64,000 nucleotides of DNA from an uncultured Clostridium sp. (lineage in GTDB: Bacteria; Bacillota; Clostridia; Lachnospirales; Lachnospiraceae). Location: contig CAKSBP010000004.1 of NCBI GenBank assembly GCA_934438135.1, positions 55,736 to 119,735 on the forward strand, in the 5' to 3' direction. Every line of letters starts with the position of its first letter. The stretch's first letter is position 1. Of this stretch, positions 36,345 to 44,598 are shown in pieces. Made by a program: the position numbers and the translations under genes. The notes under the pieces are model-generated. The model worked only from the letters and a program-made list of their open reading frames with translations, ran no database searches and was not told the origin of the DNA.

Positions 36345-37277
36345 ATGAGTGAGATAACAATCAAAATGGATAATGTGAAGAAAAAACTACAGGAAAGGGA
36401 AGTTTTAAAGGGAGTTAGTTTTGAAGTGTGCAAAGGTGATATTTTTGGTTTCCTTGGACCAAATGGTGCAGGAAAAACAACTACAATCCGTACTATGATG
36501 GGACTGTATACTCCAGATGCTGGTTCTGTTCAGATTCTAGGTGGAAATCCGGATGATAAGAAAATCAGAAATCAGGTGGGTTTTGTTTTAGATAGAGATG
36601 GTTTATATGATTCTATGACGGCAGAAGAAAATTTAAGCTGTTTTCTACAGCTATATGGAAAACAAGGGAGCCGTGATATGGTAATGAAGGCTTTGGATGC
36701 AGTCGGCTTGAAAGACCGGGCCCATGATATGGTAGGATCATTTTCAAAAGGTATGCGCCAAAGAACTGCGATAGCAAGGGCAATTGTTCATGACCCAGAA
36801 GTAATTATATTGGATGAACCGACCTCTGGAGTTGATCCCACAGAACAGATTAATTTAAGAAAGTATCTTGTTGAAATTTCAAAAAAATGGAATAAAACCA
36901 TTTTCCTGTCTACTCATAATATGGATGAAGTCCAGAAAATCTGTAATAAAATTGCTCTGCTGAACAAAGGAGTAATTCAGGTAACGGGAGAACTTGATGA
37001 AATTAAGAAGAGTATAGGAACAGACTCTGTTACCGTTACAATTTCAAATGAAATTACAGAAGAACAGAAAGCTGCACTGGAAAGAGAGCAGAAATTAGGA
37101 TATAAGACACAGAATGGAAACCGTTTGATTTTTACACCTCAGAAAGATGTAAAAACAGGGGACATTATTAAGATACTTTCCAGCATGCAGATTGATACAG
37201 AGGAAATTACTGCAGATGAGATGAAGATGGAGGATATGTATGCATCTATTATAAAGGAGAGTGAAAGACATGAGTAA
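36345..37277 (+). CDS. ABC-2 type transporter ATPase (pair 2)
   Basis: ATP-binding subunit, 310 aa, closely related to the other ATPase in this operon: Walker A GPNGAGKTTT, signature FSKGMRQR, Walker B IILDEPTSGVDP, then LSTHNMDEVQ. The duplication probably arose within the cluster. Its stop codon overlaps the start region of the downstream permease, indicating translational coupling. Likely role is energising export of the PKS product or a resistance pump. Confidence 0.93.
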   Translation: MSEITIKMDNVKKKLQEREVLKGVSFEVCKGDIFGFLGPNGAGKTTTIRTMMGLYTPDAGSVQILGGNPDDKKIRNQVGFVLDRDGLYDSMTAEENLSCFLQLYGKQGSRDMVMKALDAVGLKDRAHDMVGSFSKGMRQRTAIARAIVHDPEVIILDEPTSGVDPTEQINLRKYLVEISKKWNKTIFLSTHNMDEVQKICNKIALLNKGVIQVTGELDEIKKSIGTDSVTVTISNEITEEQKAALEREQKLGYKTQNGNRLIFTPQKDVKTGDIIKILSSMQIDTEEITADEMKMEDMYASIIKESERHE

Positions 37278-38079
37278 AATAAAAGCACTGGTGAAAATGA
37301 ATAATAAAAGAAACTACGAAGATCCTGCTTTATATTGCACTTATTTATCAACTATGCTTATTGTTGTTGTAATTGTTGCCATTATCATGGCAAAGGCAGT
37401 AATTGGACCATATTCCAGAAAAAGTGGAGTAACAAGTGAGCAGTTAGGATTCTGCCTTCAGAATATTATGCTTGGCTTTATGGCTGGAACAATGGGTATC
37501 TGCTATAATGTTATGCTTTCTGTACCACTTATGAAGGATAAAGCAAATGGAAACATTGAATCTATGCTTGCAGCATCAGCAAGTGTAAAGGATATCTGGG
37601 TATCCCGTACAATTTCTTTATATATTCCAGCACTTTTGACCACATATGCATTTACAATTGTAACTTCTGTTATTTTAAAATCAATGTATATTAAAAATGG
37701 GTTTACATTGGAATTGAATGGCTGGTTTATGGCTACAGCTTATATAGCAGTTCCTTTGGTTTATTTAAGTCTTTGTTTTCTGGTAAATTTAATTGGATTG
37801 TGCTTTGCAGTTGAAATCAGCAATCTGATTGGTAATATATTTGGACCTGCATTTGCAATTGTTTCTATTAATATTGCAGCTAGAAAAGTGCTGAATCCAA
37901 ATTCCTGTGCTTTATTTATCGCTGTAATGGTACTTGCTGTTATTTTAATGGTGATCTGCTTATGCATGATGGGAGCACTGAATAAAGAGAAAATTGTTCT
38001 TTCCTGTAAGGCACAGGCTGCTGGTGCTATCAGGAAGATGGGTGGAAAACCACATGGAAAAAGACCAGCTAAAAAATAA
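37270..38079 (+). CDS. ABC-2 type transporter permease (pair 2)
   Basis: Membrane protein with about six transmembrane segments and a strongly basic tail (KPHGKRPAKK). I place the start at ATG 37270 rather than GTG 37261 because AAAGGAG at 37254-37260 has proper spacing only to the ATG. It overlaps the preceding ATPase gene by 8 nt. It works with that ATPase; substrate unknown, polyketide inferred from context. Confidence 0.82.
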   Translation: MSKIKALVKMNNKRNYEDPALYCTYLSTMLIVVVIVAIIMAKAVIGPYSRKSGVTSEQLGFCLQNIMLGFMAGTMGICYNVMLSVPLMKDKANGNIESMLAASASVKDIWVSRTISLYIPALLTTYAFTIVTSVILKSMYIKNGFTLELNGWFMATAYIAVPLVYLSLCFLVNLIGLCFAVEISNLIGNIFGPAFAIVSINIAARKVLNPNSCALFIAVMVLAVILMVICLCMMGALNKEKIVLSCKAQAAGAIRKMGGKPHGKRPAKK

Positions 38080-38095
38080 GAAGGGATGAAAAATT

Positions 38096-38338
38096 ATGAC
38101 TGCATTAGAAAAATACAATGCTATTTATAAAGATATATTTGAAGATGAATTAGAAGTAATTCCACTAGAGGAGTTGGAATTTGGAGAAGCAGGATGGGAT
38201 TCTGTTACCAGTATGGATCTTCTTGCTTTGTTTGAACAGGAGTTCGATATTACTATAAAATCCGAAGATAAAATGGATTTTTCATCTTACAAAGAAGGAA
38301 AACAGGTTTTAAATAAGTACGGTATTATATTTGAATAA
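38096..38338 (+). CDS. Free-standing acyl carrier protein
   Basis: An 80-residue ACP with the attachment site AGWDSV (Ser36) and an acidic helical composition. It carries an acyl or aminoacyl group on phosphopantetheine. It lies 16 nt after the exporter genes and directly before an adenylating ligase, so the pair probably activates and holds one building block, such as a starter unit, for the PKS. It does not look like the fatty-acid-synthase ACP, which usually has GADSLD. Confidence 0.88.
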   Translation: MTALEKYNAIYKDIFEDELEVIPLEELEFGEAGWDSVTSMDLLALFEQEFDITIKSEDKMDFSSYKEGKQVLNKYGIIFE

Positions 38339-38363
38339 TATTTTTTATAAAAGGAGTATTTAT

Positions 38364-39803
38364 ATGATAAAAAAAATCGATGAAGATAATCCGGAATTTT
38401 ATGACCGAATAATTGCCGAGACAGATAATGGGGAACAGTATACTTACCATGATTTAAAGCTGTTTTCAGATAAACTGGGACAGAAAACAGTTTCTAGAAG
38501 TACGGTGTTTGTATTATGTGAACATTGTATAGGAGAATTATTTGGAGTATTGTCTTTTCTGCGGAATAAGGTTGTTATGTACTTACTAGACAGTAAACTT
38601 CCACAGGAAAGGATAAATGCTCTGCTAGCTGAATATACTCCAAATTATATGTATGTTCCAGAAAAGAAAAAAGAAAATTATAAGGGATTTCATTTAGTAT
38701 TTGAAGAATACGGGATGGCACTTTTAAAAAATGATATGGTTCAAAGGGAACTGGTAAAAAACGATAGGCTTGCTTTTTTCCTTTCTACTTCCGGCTCTAC
38801 TGGAACATCAAAACTGGTTCGTCTCGCTTATGACAACTATGAAGCAGTTGTGGAGCGTGAAATTTGTATAAGCCATATTTCTCCTGATAGTGTTACGGCT
38901 ACATTTTTACCAATACAATTTGCATATGGACTTGGTATTATCCTATCCCATGTAAGTGTTGGTGCAAAAATAATTATTACAAAAATGTCGGTAACACAAA
39001 ACCGATTCTGGAAATTATGTGACGAGAAAAAAATCACATATTTCTACGGTGTTCCGTATATGTATGAAAATATCTGTAACCTGGGAATAGAAGATTATCT
39101 GAAAAGATTTCGAGTTATTTCTGTTGCAGGTGGAAAGCTAAAAATGCACGTATCCTTAAAATGTACCAGAGTAGCTGCAGATAATCATGTTTTGTTTATC
39201 AATGAATATGGTCAGACAGAAGCCAGTTGTATGAGTTTTCAAATAAAATCTGAGAATGGTTCATATCATCCAGAAGAAAATATTGGAGAGTCGAACTGTG
39301 ATGGAAAGATGTATCTCTTAGATGCAGATAAGAAGGTAATTACGGAGCAGAATGTCAGAGGAGAACTTATGTATGAGGGAAAAACAGCTGCTATGGGATA
39401 TTGTAGAACAAATAAAGAGATTGACGCAGAAGATTCCTGGTGTAAAGTGATTGATACAGGAGATATCGCCATTATTAATGACTTGGGAAAAATTGAAATT
39501 GTGGGAAGGGCAAAACGTTTTATAAAGATTTATGGTAAAAGATATAGTCTGGATCACATAGAGCATATAATGAATCAGGAAATTCAAAAAGGACAGGTAG
39601 TTACATCTGGATGTGATGGTATGCTGGTTATTTTTACAGATACAGAAGAAAATATAGAATCGTGCAAAAAGTATATACATAGTAAATATGGCATTTCTGA
39701 ATCCAATTTTCAGGTAGAGTATTTAAAAGAATTTCCGCTGAATGATAATGGGAAAATTGCATATGCTGAACTGTTAAAATATGTAAATGAAAAATTTGCA
39801 TAG
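38364..39803 (+). CDS. AMP-forming acyl/aminoacyl ligase (adenylation enzyme)
   Basis: ANL-superfamily enzyme of 479 aa that activates a carboxylic acid as an adenylate and passes it to a thiol. Visible motifs: phosphate loop STSGSTGTSK, A5-like NEYGQTEAS, A7-like DTGDIA, hinge region GRAKRFIKIYGKR and the A10 lysine in PLNDNGKIAY. ATG 38364 is chosen over the upstream TTG because AAAGGAG precedes it at normal spacing. Directly follows a free-standing ACP, its probable acceptor. The substrate pocket cannot be read by eye, so fatty, aromatic and amino acids all remain possible. Last gene clearly belonging to the PKS operon. Confidence 0.87.
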   Translation: MIKKIDEDNPEFYDRIIAETDNGEQYTYHDLKLFSDKLGQKTVSRSTVFVLCEHCIGELFGVLSFLRNKVVMYLLDSKLPQERINALLAEYTPNYMYVPEKKKENYKGFHLVFEEYGMALLKNDMVQRELVKNDRLAFFLSTSGSTGTSKLVRLAYDNYEAVVEREICISHISPDSVTATFLPIQFAYGLGIILSHVSVGAKIIITKMSVTQNRFWKLCDEKKITYFYGVPYMYENICNLGIEDYLKRFRVISVAGGKLKMHVSLKCTRVAADNHVLFINEYGQTEASCMSFQIKSENGSYHPEENIGESNCDGKMYLLDADKKVITEQNVRGELMYEGKTAAMGYCRTNKEIDAEDSWCKVIDTGDIAIINDLGKIEIVGRAKRFIKIYGKRYSLDHIEHIMNQEIQKGQVVTSGCDGMLVIFTDTEENIESCKKYIHSKYGISESNFQVEYLKEFPLNDNGKIAYAELLKYVNEKFA

Positions 39804-39872
39804 AGGTGCAGTTACGCAGTTTTAATAAAAAGAAAGGGATAGTATAATAAAATACTATTAAGAGGTACTGTT

Positions 39873-40088
39873 ATGAAGTGTCCTGTTTGTGGCAAAGAAA
39901 TGAGTGAAGGTTTTATTAAGAATCCAAGAGGTGTTATTGCATGGACACCTAAGGAAAAGAAGGCCAATATCTTACAGAGTAAAGTGAAAGACTATCAGAT
40001 TAAACTTGGAATTTCTGAAGGAATGGGGGTAACAATCGTAGATACTAATTATTGTGAAGACTGCGGTATGTTTATTATTCAGAAATAA
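39873..40088 (+). CDS. Small zinc-ribbon protein (DUF6487-like)
   Basis: 71 residues with CPVC near the N-terminus and CEDC near the C-terminus, a paired CxxC zinc ribbon; the pattern MKCPVCGKEM with a later IAWTP is typical of a small Firmicutes family of unknown function. ATG 39873 has AGAGG upstream. A TATAAT-like hexamer (39844-39849), inside a short inverted repeat ATAGTAT/ATACTAT, suggests it has its own promoter and is not necessarily part of the PKS operon. Confidence 0.7.
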   Translation: MKCPVCGKEMSEGFIKNPRGVIAWTPKEKKANILQSKVKDYQIKLGISEGMGVTIVDTNYCEDCGMFIIQK

Positions 40089-40108
40089 GAGAAAGGCATA
40101 AGTTATGG

Positions 40109-40166
40109 AAATTAAGGTACTTATATATCAGACGTGATTTGGATATAGGTACCTTAATTTTAGTTT
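40109..40166 (+). terminator. Rho-independent terminator after the zinc-ribbon gene
   Basis: Arms 40109-40126 and 40143-40160 pair over about 18 bp (core AAATTAAGGTAC with its exact complement, one G-U pair), followed by TTTTAGTTTT. It lies 20 nt after the stop codon and marks the end of the left transcription block. The stem is AT-rich, so strength is uncertain. Confidence 0.65.
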
Positions 40167-40258
40167 TGTGTGAATAGAAGGCAGGAGAAAGAAAAGTATA
40201 TTTTTTGAAAAAACTTCAGATACTAAGGTGCAAAATGAAACCTAAGGAGTGAATCACC

Positions 40259-40696
40259 ATGGTAAATGAGGATACAATAAATTTATTAAAAGAATGCAAT
40301 TCAGGAACAAAGATGGCAGTAAAAAGCTTTGATGAAGTGTTAGACCGGGTAAAATCCATAAAGCTAAAACAGATACTAGAGGAATCCAAGAAAAAGCACG
40401 AAGAAATTGGTGACAAGACCCATCAGAGACTTTTAGAGTATAACGACAAGGATAAAGAACCAAATCCAATTGCTGAGGCTATGTCCTGGATGAAGATTAA
40501 TATGAAATATGCAATGGATTCCACAGACAGTGAAATCGCAGGGCTGATTATGGATGGCTGTAACATGGGAATCAAATCTGTCAGTAAGTACCTGAATCAG
40601 TATAAAGAGGCGGACAAAGAAGTAAAAGACATGGTAGATGATTTGGTAAAACTAGAACAGAAACTTATGGATGAACTACGTGTGTTTTTAAATTAG
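40259..40696 (+). CDS. Ferritin-like four-helix protein (DUF2383-like)
   Basis: 145 residues, almost wholly helical and charged, with spaced His and Glu residues (KKKHEEIGDKTHQRLLEY) in the manner of ferritin-like DUF2383/PA2169 proteins often linked to stress responses. Start ATG is preceded by AAGGAG. It stands alone between two terminators. Metal binding is inferred from the family, not proved by the residues seen. Confidence 0.6.
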   Translation: MVNEDTINLLKECNSGTKMAVKSFDEVLDRVKSIKLKQILEESKKKHEEIGDKTHQRLLEYNDKDKEPNPIAEAMSWMKINMKYAMDSTDSEIAGLIMDGCNMGIKSVSKYLNQYKEADKEVKDMVDDLVKLEQKLMDELRVFLN

Positions 40697-40701
40697 AGAG
40701 A

Positions 40702-40738
40702 AAGGGTTTCTAAGTATTATGCTTGGAAATCCTTTTTT
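40702..40738 (+). terminator. Rho-independent terminator after the ferritin-like gene
   Basis: Left arm 40702-40714 (AAGGGTTTCTAAG) pairs with 40722-40734 over 13 bp with two G-U pairs, 7-nt loop, then a run of T. Its T-run overlaps the -35 of the next promoter. Confidence 0.85.
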
Positions 40739-40764
40739 ACTTTTTCGATAAAATCTGCTATGAT
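40736..40764 (+). promoter_or_regulatory. Promoter of the DEAD-box helicase gene
   Basis: TTTACT (40736-40741), 17-nt spacer, TATGAT (40759-40764). The -10 covers an alternative in-frame ATG at 40760, which supports the downstream ATG at 40790 as the true start. Confidence 0.6.
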
Positions 40765-40789
40765 AGAGAAAAAAATAAAGGACAAAAAA

Positions 40790-42226
40790 ATGGAAAATAA
40801 ATTTGAGAAGTTTGAAATAAGTGATGTCATTTTAGATGCACTTACCATGTTGAAGTATACACAACCCACACTGGTTCAGGAACAAGTGATTCCCTATGCC
40901 TTGAAAAAGAAGGATTTAGTAGTAAAATCAAAGACAGGAAGTGGAAAAACAGCAGCATTTGGAATTCCGCTTTGTGAACTGGTTGTCTGGGGAGAGAAGT
41001 TTCCGCAGGCATTGGTACTCGAGCCGACAAGGGAACTGGCTGTACAGGTAAGCCAGGAACTTTTTAATATTGGCAGAAAGAAACGTCTTAAGGTGCCATC
41101 TGTTTTTGGAGGATTTCCGATTGATAAACAGATGCTTACAGTAAAGCAGAAAGCAAATATTATTGTAGGCACACCGGGAAGGACATTGGATTTAATTGAA
41201 CGTGGAGCACTTCGCATCGAAAAGATTTCCTATCTGGTCATTGATGAGGCAGATTTAATGTTTGATATGGGATTTTTGGACGATGTAAGAAAGTTAATCG
41301 AAATGCTTCCAGAAAACCGTGTAACGATGTTGTTTTCTGCTACTATGAATGAACATGTAACAGAGTTAACTAAGAATTACATGAAAGAACCAAAAGAAAT
41401 TATTCTGGAAAGCAAGACTCTGACTGTAGAAGAAATTGAGCAGGAAGGCTATGAAGCAGAAAATGAAGACAAACTCTCCTATCTGCTGGATGTGCTTGTG
41501 AAGGAGAATCCAGATAACTGCATGATTTTCTGTGCAACCAGAGAAATGGTAAACATTTTATATCATAAATTGAGAAAAGACAGGGTACGCTGCGGCATGC
41601 TTCACGGTCTGGTTGATCAGAAGGAACGACTAAAAACGATCGAAGATTTCCGAGAAGGAAGATTCCGTATTTTGATTTCAACGGATGTGGCAGCGAGAGG
41701 AATTGATTTTGATAACATTACCCATGTCATTAATTATGATTTTCCAACCAGCAAGGATTCTTATGTCCATCGAATCGGCCGAACCGGGCGGAATGGAAAG
41801 AGTGGAAAAGCTGTCAGTTTTATCAGCCAGGCTGATAAGAAAATGCAGAAATCCGTGGAACAGTATACGAATGTTTCCATTCAAATGCTGGAACGTCCGA
41901 CTCAAGAAGAACTGGAAGAAAATAAAAAAGCATTTTGGAAAAGACAGCGGGAACAGGTGAAACCAAGAGCGAAAAAGGGAGCCGTATTTAATAAACAAAT
42001 TAAAAAATTATCTATTGGCGGTGGACGAAAGTCAAAAATCCGTCCAGGTGACATTGTTGCAACAATATGTAGTATCGATGGCATTGTGGCAGAAGATATA
42101 GGGGTCATTGATGTCCGTGACAGTATTACGTATGTTGAAATATTAAATAACAAAGGGAATATGGTAGTGGAGGGACTCCAAAACAAAACAATCAAAGGAA
42201 AGGTAAGAAAGGTGAAGGAACGATGA
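40790..42226 (+). CDS. dbpA: DEAD-box RNA helicase, DbpA/YxiN type
   Basis: ATP-dependent RNA helicase of 478 aa. Motifs in order: Q-motif region (YTQPTLVQEQ), I (KTGSGKTAAF), Ia (PTRELA), Ib (GTPGR), II (DEAD), III (SAT), V (STDVAARGID), VI (HRIGRTGR). The C-terminal about 75 residues (KIRPGDIVATICSIDG to TIKGKVRKVKE) match the RNA-binding domain of DbpA/YxiN, which targets 23S rRNA hairpin 92, so a role in 50S ribosome assembly is likely. ATG 40790 is preceded by AAAGGA. Overlaps the next gene by 4 nt (ATGA). Confidence 0.93.
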   Translation: MENKFEKFEISDVILDALTMLKYTQPTLVQEQVIPYALKKKDLVVKSKTGSGKTAAFGIPLCELVVWGEKFPQALVLEPTRELAVQVSQELFNIGRKKRLKVPSVFGGFPIDKQMLTVKQKANIIVGTPGRTLDLIERGALRIEKISYLVIDEADLMFDMGFLDDVRKLIEMLPENRVTMLFSATMNEHVTELTKNYMKEPKEIILESKTLTVEEIEQEGYEAENEDKLSYLLDVLVKENPDNCMIFCATREMVNILYHKLRKDRVRCGMLHGLVDQKERLKTIEDFREGRFRILISTDVAARGIDFDNITHVINYDFPTSKDSYVHRIGRTGRNGKSGKAVSFISQADKKMQKSVEQYTNVSIQMLERPTQEELEENKKAFWKRQREQVKPRAKKGAVFNKQIKKLSIGGGRKSKIRPGDIVATICSIDGIVAEDIGVIDVRDSITYVEILNNKGNMVVEGLQNKTIKGKVRKVKER

Positions 42227-43020
42227 AACAGGGAAAAATAATTTTAGCATGTATTTTAGCATTTCTGCTTGCTATGATGACGGGATGTGGGTCTTCGGAT
42301 ACGAAGAATGAAGCCGGCAATGCAGACACAGAAACAAAAAACGAGGCAGATGCAGAGGAAGAAACAGCATCAGGAGAAAAGATTGACCAGCTGGCAGCTC
42401 CAGTAGAAGGAGAAACAATTGCAGTAATGAAAATAAAAGATTATGGAACAGTTAAGTTACATTTCTTCAAAGATGCTGCACCAAAAGCAGTTGAAAATTT
42501 TGTAACCCATGCAAAAAAGGGATATTACGATGGATTGACTTTCCACCGTGTCATTAATGATTTTATGATTCAGGGTGGTGATCCAACAGGAAGTGGTTCT
42601 GGCGGTGAAAGTATCTGGGGAGAAGATTTTGAAGATGAAATTTCTCCATATTTAATTCCGCTAAGAGGAGCTTTATGTATGGCAAATGCCGGTGGTGGAA
42701 ATACTAATGGCAGTCAGTTCTTTCTTGTGCAGTCTTCCAAGAAGCCAACAGGTGATGCAGCATCTGAAATTCAGTCTGGACTTGACCAGAATAACCAGAA
42801 TAATGGTACAAATCATGGTTCTTTTGATCAGATTACAGCAGATAATCTAAGCAAAGTAGGCGGATGTTCCTGGCTTGCAGGAGGTTATACGGTATTTGGA
42901 CAGGTTTATGATGGATTGGATGTAGTAGATAAGATTGCGGCAGTAAAGACATCAGGTGCGGATAAACCAGTGAAAGACGTAGTAATCGAATCAGTTAAGA
43001 TTTCAACATACAAAGAATAG
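42223..43020 (+). CDS. Cyclophilin-type peptidyl-prolyl isomerase lipoprotein
   Basis: 265 aa with a lipoprotein signal (MMTGC, lipidated Cys22), an acidic spacer (about 23-60), then a cyclophilin domain: FHRVINDFMIQGGDPTG, SQFFLVQ and TVFGQVYDG are diagnostic. Catalyses prolyl cis-trans isomerisation in proteins folding outside the membrane. The insertion between SQFF and the final strand (SGLDQNNQNNGTNHG) is longer than in minimal cyclophilins. Translationally coupled to the helicase gene (4-nt overlap), although the functions appear unrelated. Confidence 0.93.
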   Translation: MKQGKIILACILAFLLAMMTGCGSSDTKNEAGNADTETKNEADAEEETASGEKIDQLAAPVEGETIAVMKIKDYGTVKLHFFKDAAPKAVENFVTHAKKGYYDGLTFHRVINDFMIQGGDPTGSGSGGESIWGEDFEDEISPYLIPLRGALCMANAGGGNTNGSQFFLVQSSKKPTGDAASEIQSGLDQNNQNNGTNHGSFDQITADNLSKVGGCSWLAGGYTVFGQVYDGLDVVDKIAAVKTSGADKPVKDVVIESVKISTYKE

Positions 43021-43059
43021 GCAGAACTGCCTTTTAGCAAATGAGAAAGGGTGAATAGA

Positions 43060-44508
43060 ATGAATGATACAGGAAAAGACTTGGTGAAAGCAGTAAGGAT
43101 GGCAGAAAAACTGGAAAGAGAAGGAGACAGAAAAGATCCATGGCGTCTTCATCTTCATTTGATGCCACCTACGGGATGGATGAATGATCCCAATGGATTA
43201 TGTCAGTTTCAAGGAAATTATCATGTATTTTTTCAATATTCTCCTTTTGATGCAAAGGGTGGTATGAAATTCTGGGGACACTATGTCACGAAAGATTTTG
43301 TGTCATGGAACTATAAAGGAGTGGCTTTGGCACCGGATGAAAATGCCGACTGCCATGGCGTGTTTTCTGGATCTGCATTTGTAACAAAGGAAAAGGCATA
43401 TTTATTCTATACCGGAAATGTAGAAGAACTTGGAAATTTTGACTATGTGTTTTCTGGACGGGAATCCAATACGATTTTGGTAGAGTCAGATGATTTAGAG
43501 CAGTTTGGTTCTAAAAAAGTAGTGATGGATAATTCCTGTTATCCTAAAGATGATACATGTCATGTCCGTGATCCGAAAGTATTTTCTTATGATGGAAAAT
43601 ATTATATGGTGCAGGGAGCCAGGACAGAAGAAGAGCGTGGTGAAGTGCTTCTTTTTCGTGCTAACAGGCCGGATTCCTGGGTGTGCTGTAATCGAATTTC
43701 AACCCAGGATGTATTTGGATACATGTGGGAGTGTCCAGATTTGTTTTGCTTAGGTGAACAATGGGTGTTGTCAGTCAATCCTCAGGGAATTAAACCAGAT
43801 GGACTTCTTTATCAGAATGCCTGTCAGTCTGGATATTTCTTTTTAGATGGGGATTTTACCACATCAGAATGTAGATTAAGTGCTTTTACAGAATGGGATC
43901 GAGGATTTGATTTTTATGCACCACAAACATTTTTTGATGATCAAGGCAGAAGAATTCTAATTGGCTGGATGGGCGTTTCTGGAAGCGAAGAATTCTATAC
44001 CAATAAAACGCTGATTTATGGATGGCAGCATTGCCTGACCATGCCAAGAGAAGTGTTTTTGGAGAATGGAAAAATCTATACCAGACCTGTGAAAGAAATG
44101 GAGAACCTGAGAAGTAAAAAAGGATTGTTTTTTGAGGCAGAGGGGAAGAAAACGGTGGAAGTATCGTGTCCGTCGGAAGTCTGGTTTTGTCCGAAAGACT
44201 CAGACAGTGATTTTCTGCTGGAGTTAAATCAGGATTGGCAGCTGTGCTATGATACAAAAAAGAATATTTTATGGATGGAATTTCTAAATGACACAGGAGC
44301 TGGAAGGACGAAAAGAGGAGTTTCTCTGGAAAAAATAGAATCCGTACAGATTTATTTGGATGCTTCCGCTGTGGAAATCTATTTGAATCAGGGAGAAGAA
44401 GTTTTTTCTACCAGGTATTATCCAGAAAAATGGCAGGGAAGGCTGGATATCAAAGGAATCGGAGAAATCCGTTATTATGAACTGAATCCAATAGAAATAA
44501 AATGGTAA
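43060..44508 (+). CDS. Glycoside hydrolase family 32 (sucrose-6-phosphate hydrolase / fructosidase)
   Basis: 482 aa without a signal peptide, so cytoplasmic; cleaves beta-fructofuranosides such as sucrose 6-phosphate. WMNDPNG (nucleophile Asp43), the RDP motif (Arg170-Pro172) and the EC motif (acid/base Glu224) are intact; the C-terminal region from about 340 is the GH32 beta-sandwich. ATG 43060 is chosen over GTG 43051 because AGAAAGG is correctly spaced. No sugar PTS permease or regulator adjoins it, so the physiological substrate is open. Confidence 0.93.
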   Translation: MNDTGKDLVKAVRMAEKLEREGDRKDPWRLHLHLMPPTGWMNDPNGLCQFQGNYHVFFQYSPFDAKGGMKFWGHYVTKDFVSWNYKGVALAPDENADCHGVFSGSAFVTKEKAYLFYTGNVEELGNFDYVFSGRESNTILVESDDLEQFGSKKVVMDNSCYPKDDTCHVRDPKVFSYDGKYYMVQGARTEEERGEVLLFRANRPDSWVCCNRISTQDVFGYMWECPDLFCLGEQWVLSVNPQGIKPDGLLYQNACQSGYFFLDGDFTTSECRLSAFTEWDRGFDFYAPQTFFDDQGRRILIGWMGVSGSEEFYTNKTLIYGWQHCLTMPREVFLENGKIYTRPVKEMENLRSKKGLFFEAEGKKTVEVSCPSEVWFCPKDSDSDFLLELNQDWQLCYDTKKNILWMEFLNDTGAGRTKRGVSLEKIESVQIYLDASAVEIYLNQGEEVFSTRYYPEKWQGRLDIKGIGEIRYYELNPIEIKW

Positions 44509-44516
44509 TAAAACAG

Positions 44517-44568
44517 GTTGTCCAATGTGGAGTTTCTCAACAGAAAAATGGAGCGTTGGACAACAAAA
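44517..44568 (+). terminator. Rho-independent terminator after the GH32 gene
   Basis: GTTGTCCAATG (44517-44527) pairs with its complement at 44554-44564 (11 bp, one G-U), then a run of A/T. On the + strand the tail is A-rich, so its terminating role is less sure than its ability to fold. Confidence 0.45.
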
Positions 44569-44591
44569 AACCACCTGCTCTGCGGGTGGTT
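44565..44591 (-). terminator. Terminator of the anion permease gene, possibly bidirectional
   Basis: AACCACCTGC (44569-44578) and GCGGGTGGTT (44582-44591) form a 10-bp stem with a 3-nt loop. On the minus strand the stem is followed by six T residues, a canonical terminator for the convergent permease gene; on the + strand it is followed by CTGACTTTT. Confidence 0.85.
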
Positions 44592-44598
44592 CTGACTT

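Noticed and set aside
1..39803. In-window AT, enoyl reductase, methyltransferase, HMG-synthase cassette or phosphopantetheinyl transferase
   Set aside because: I looked for GHSxG ATs, MT motifs, ER domains and discrete tailoring genes and found none except the dead AT; these functions must be outside the window.
40760..40789. Upstream start for the DEAD-box helicase
   Set aside because: The ATG is part of the -10 hexamer TATGAT and has no ribosome binding site.
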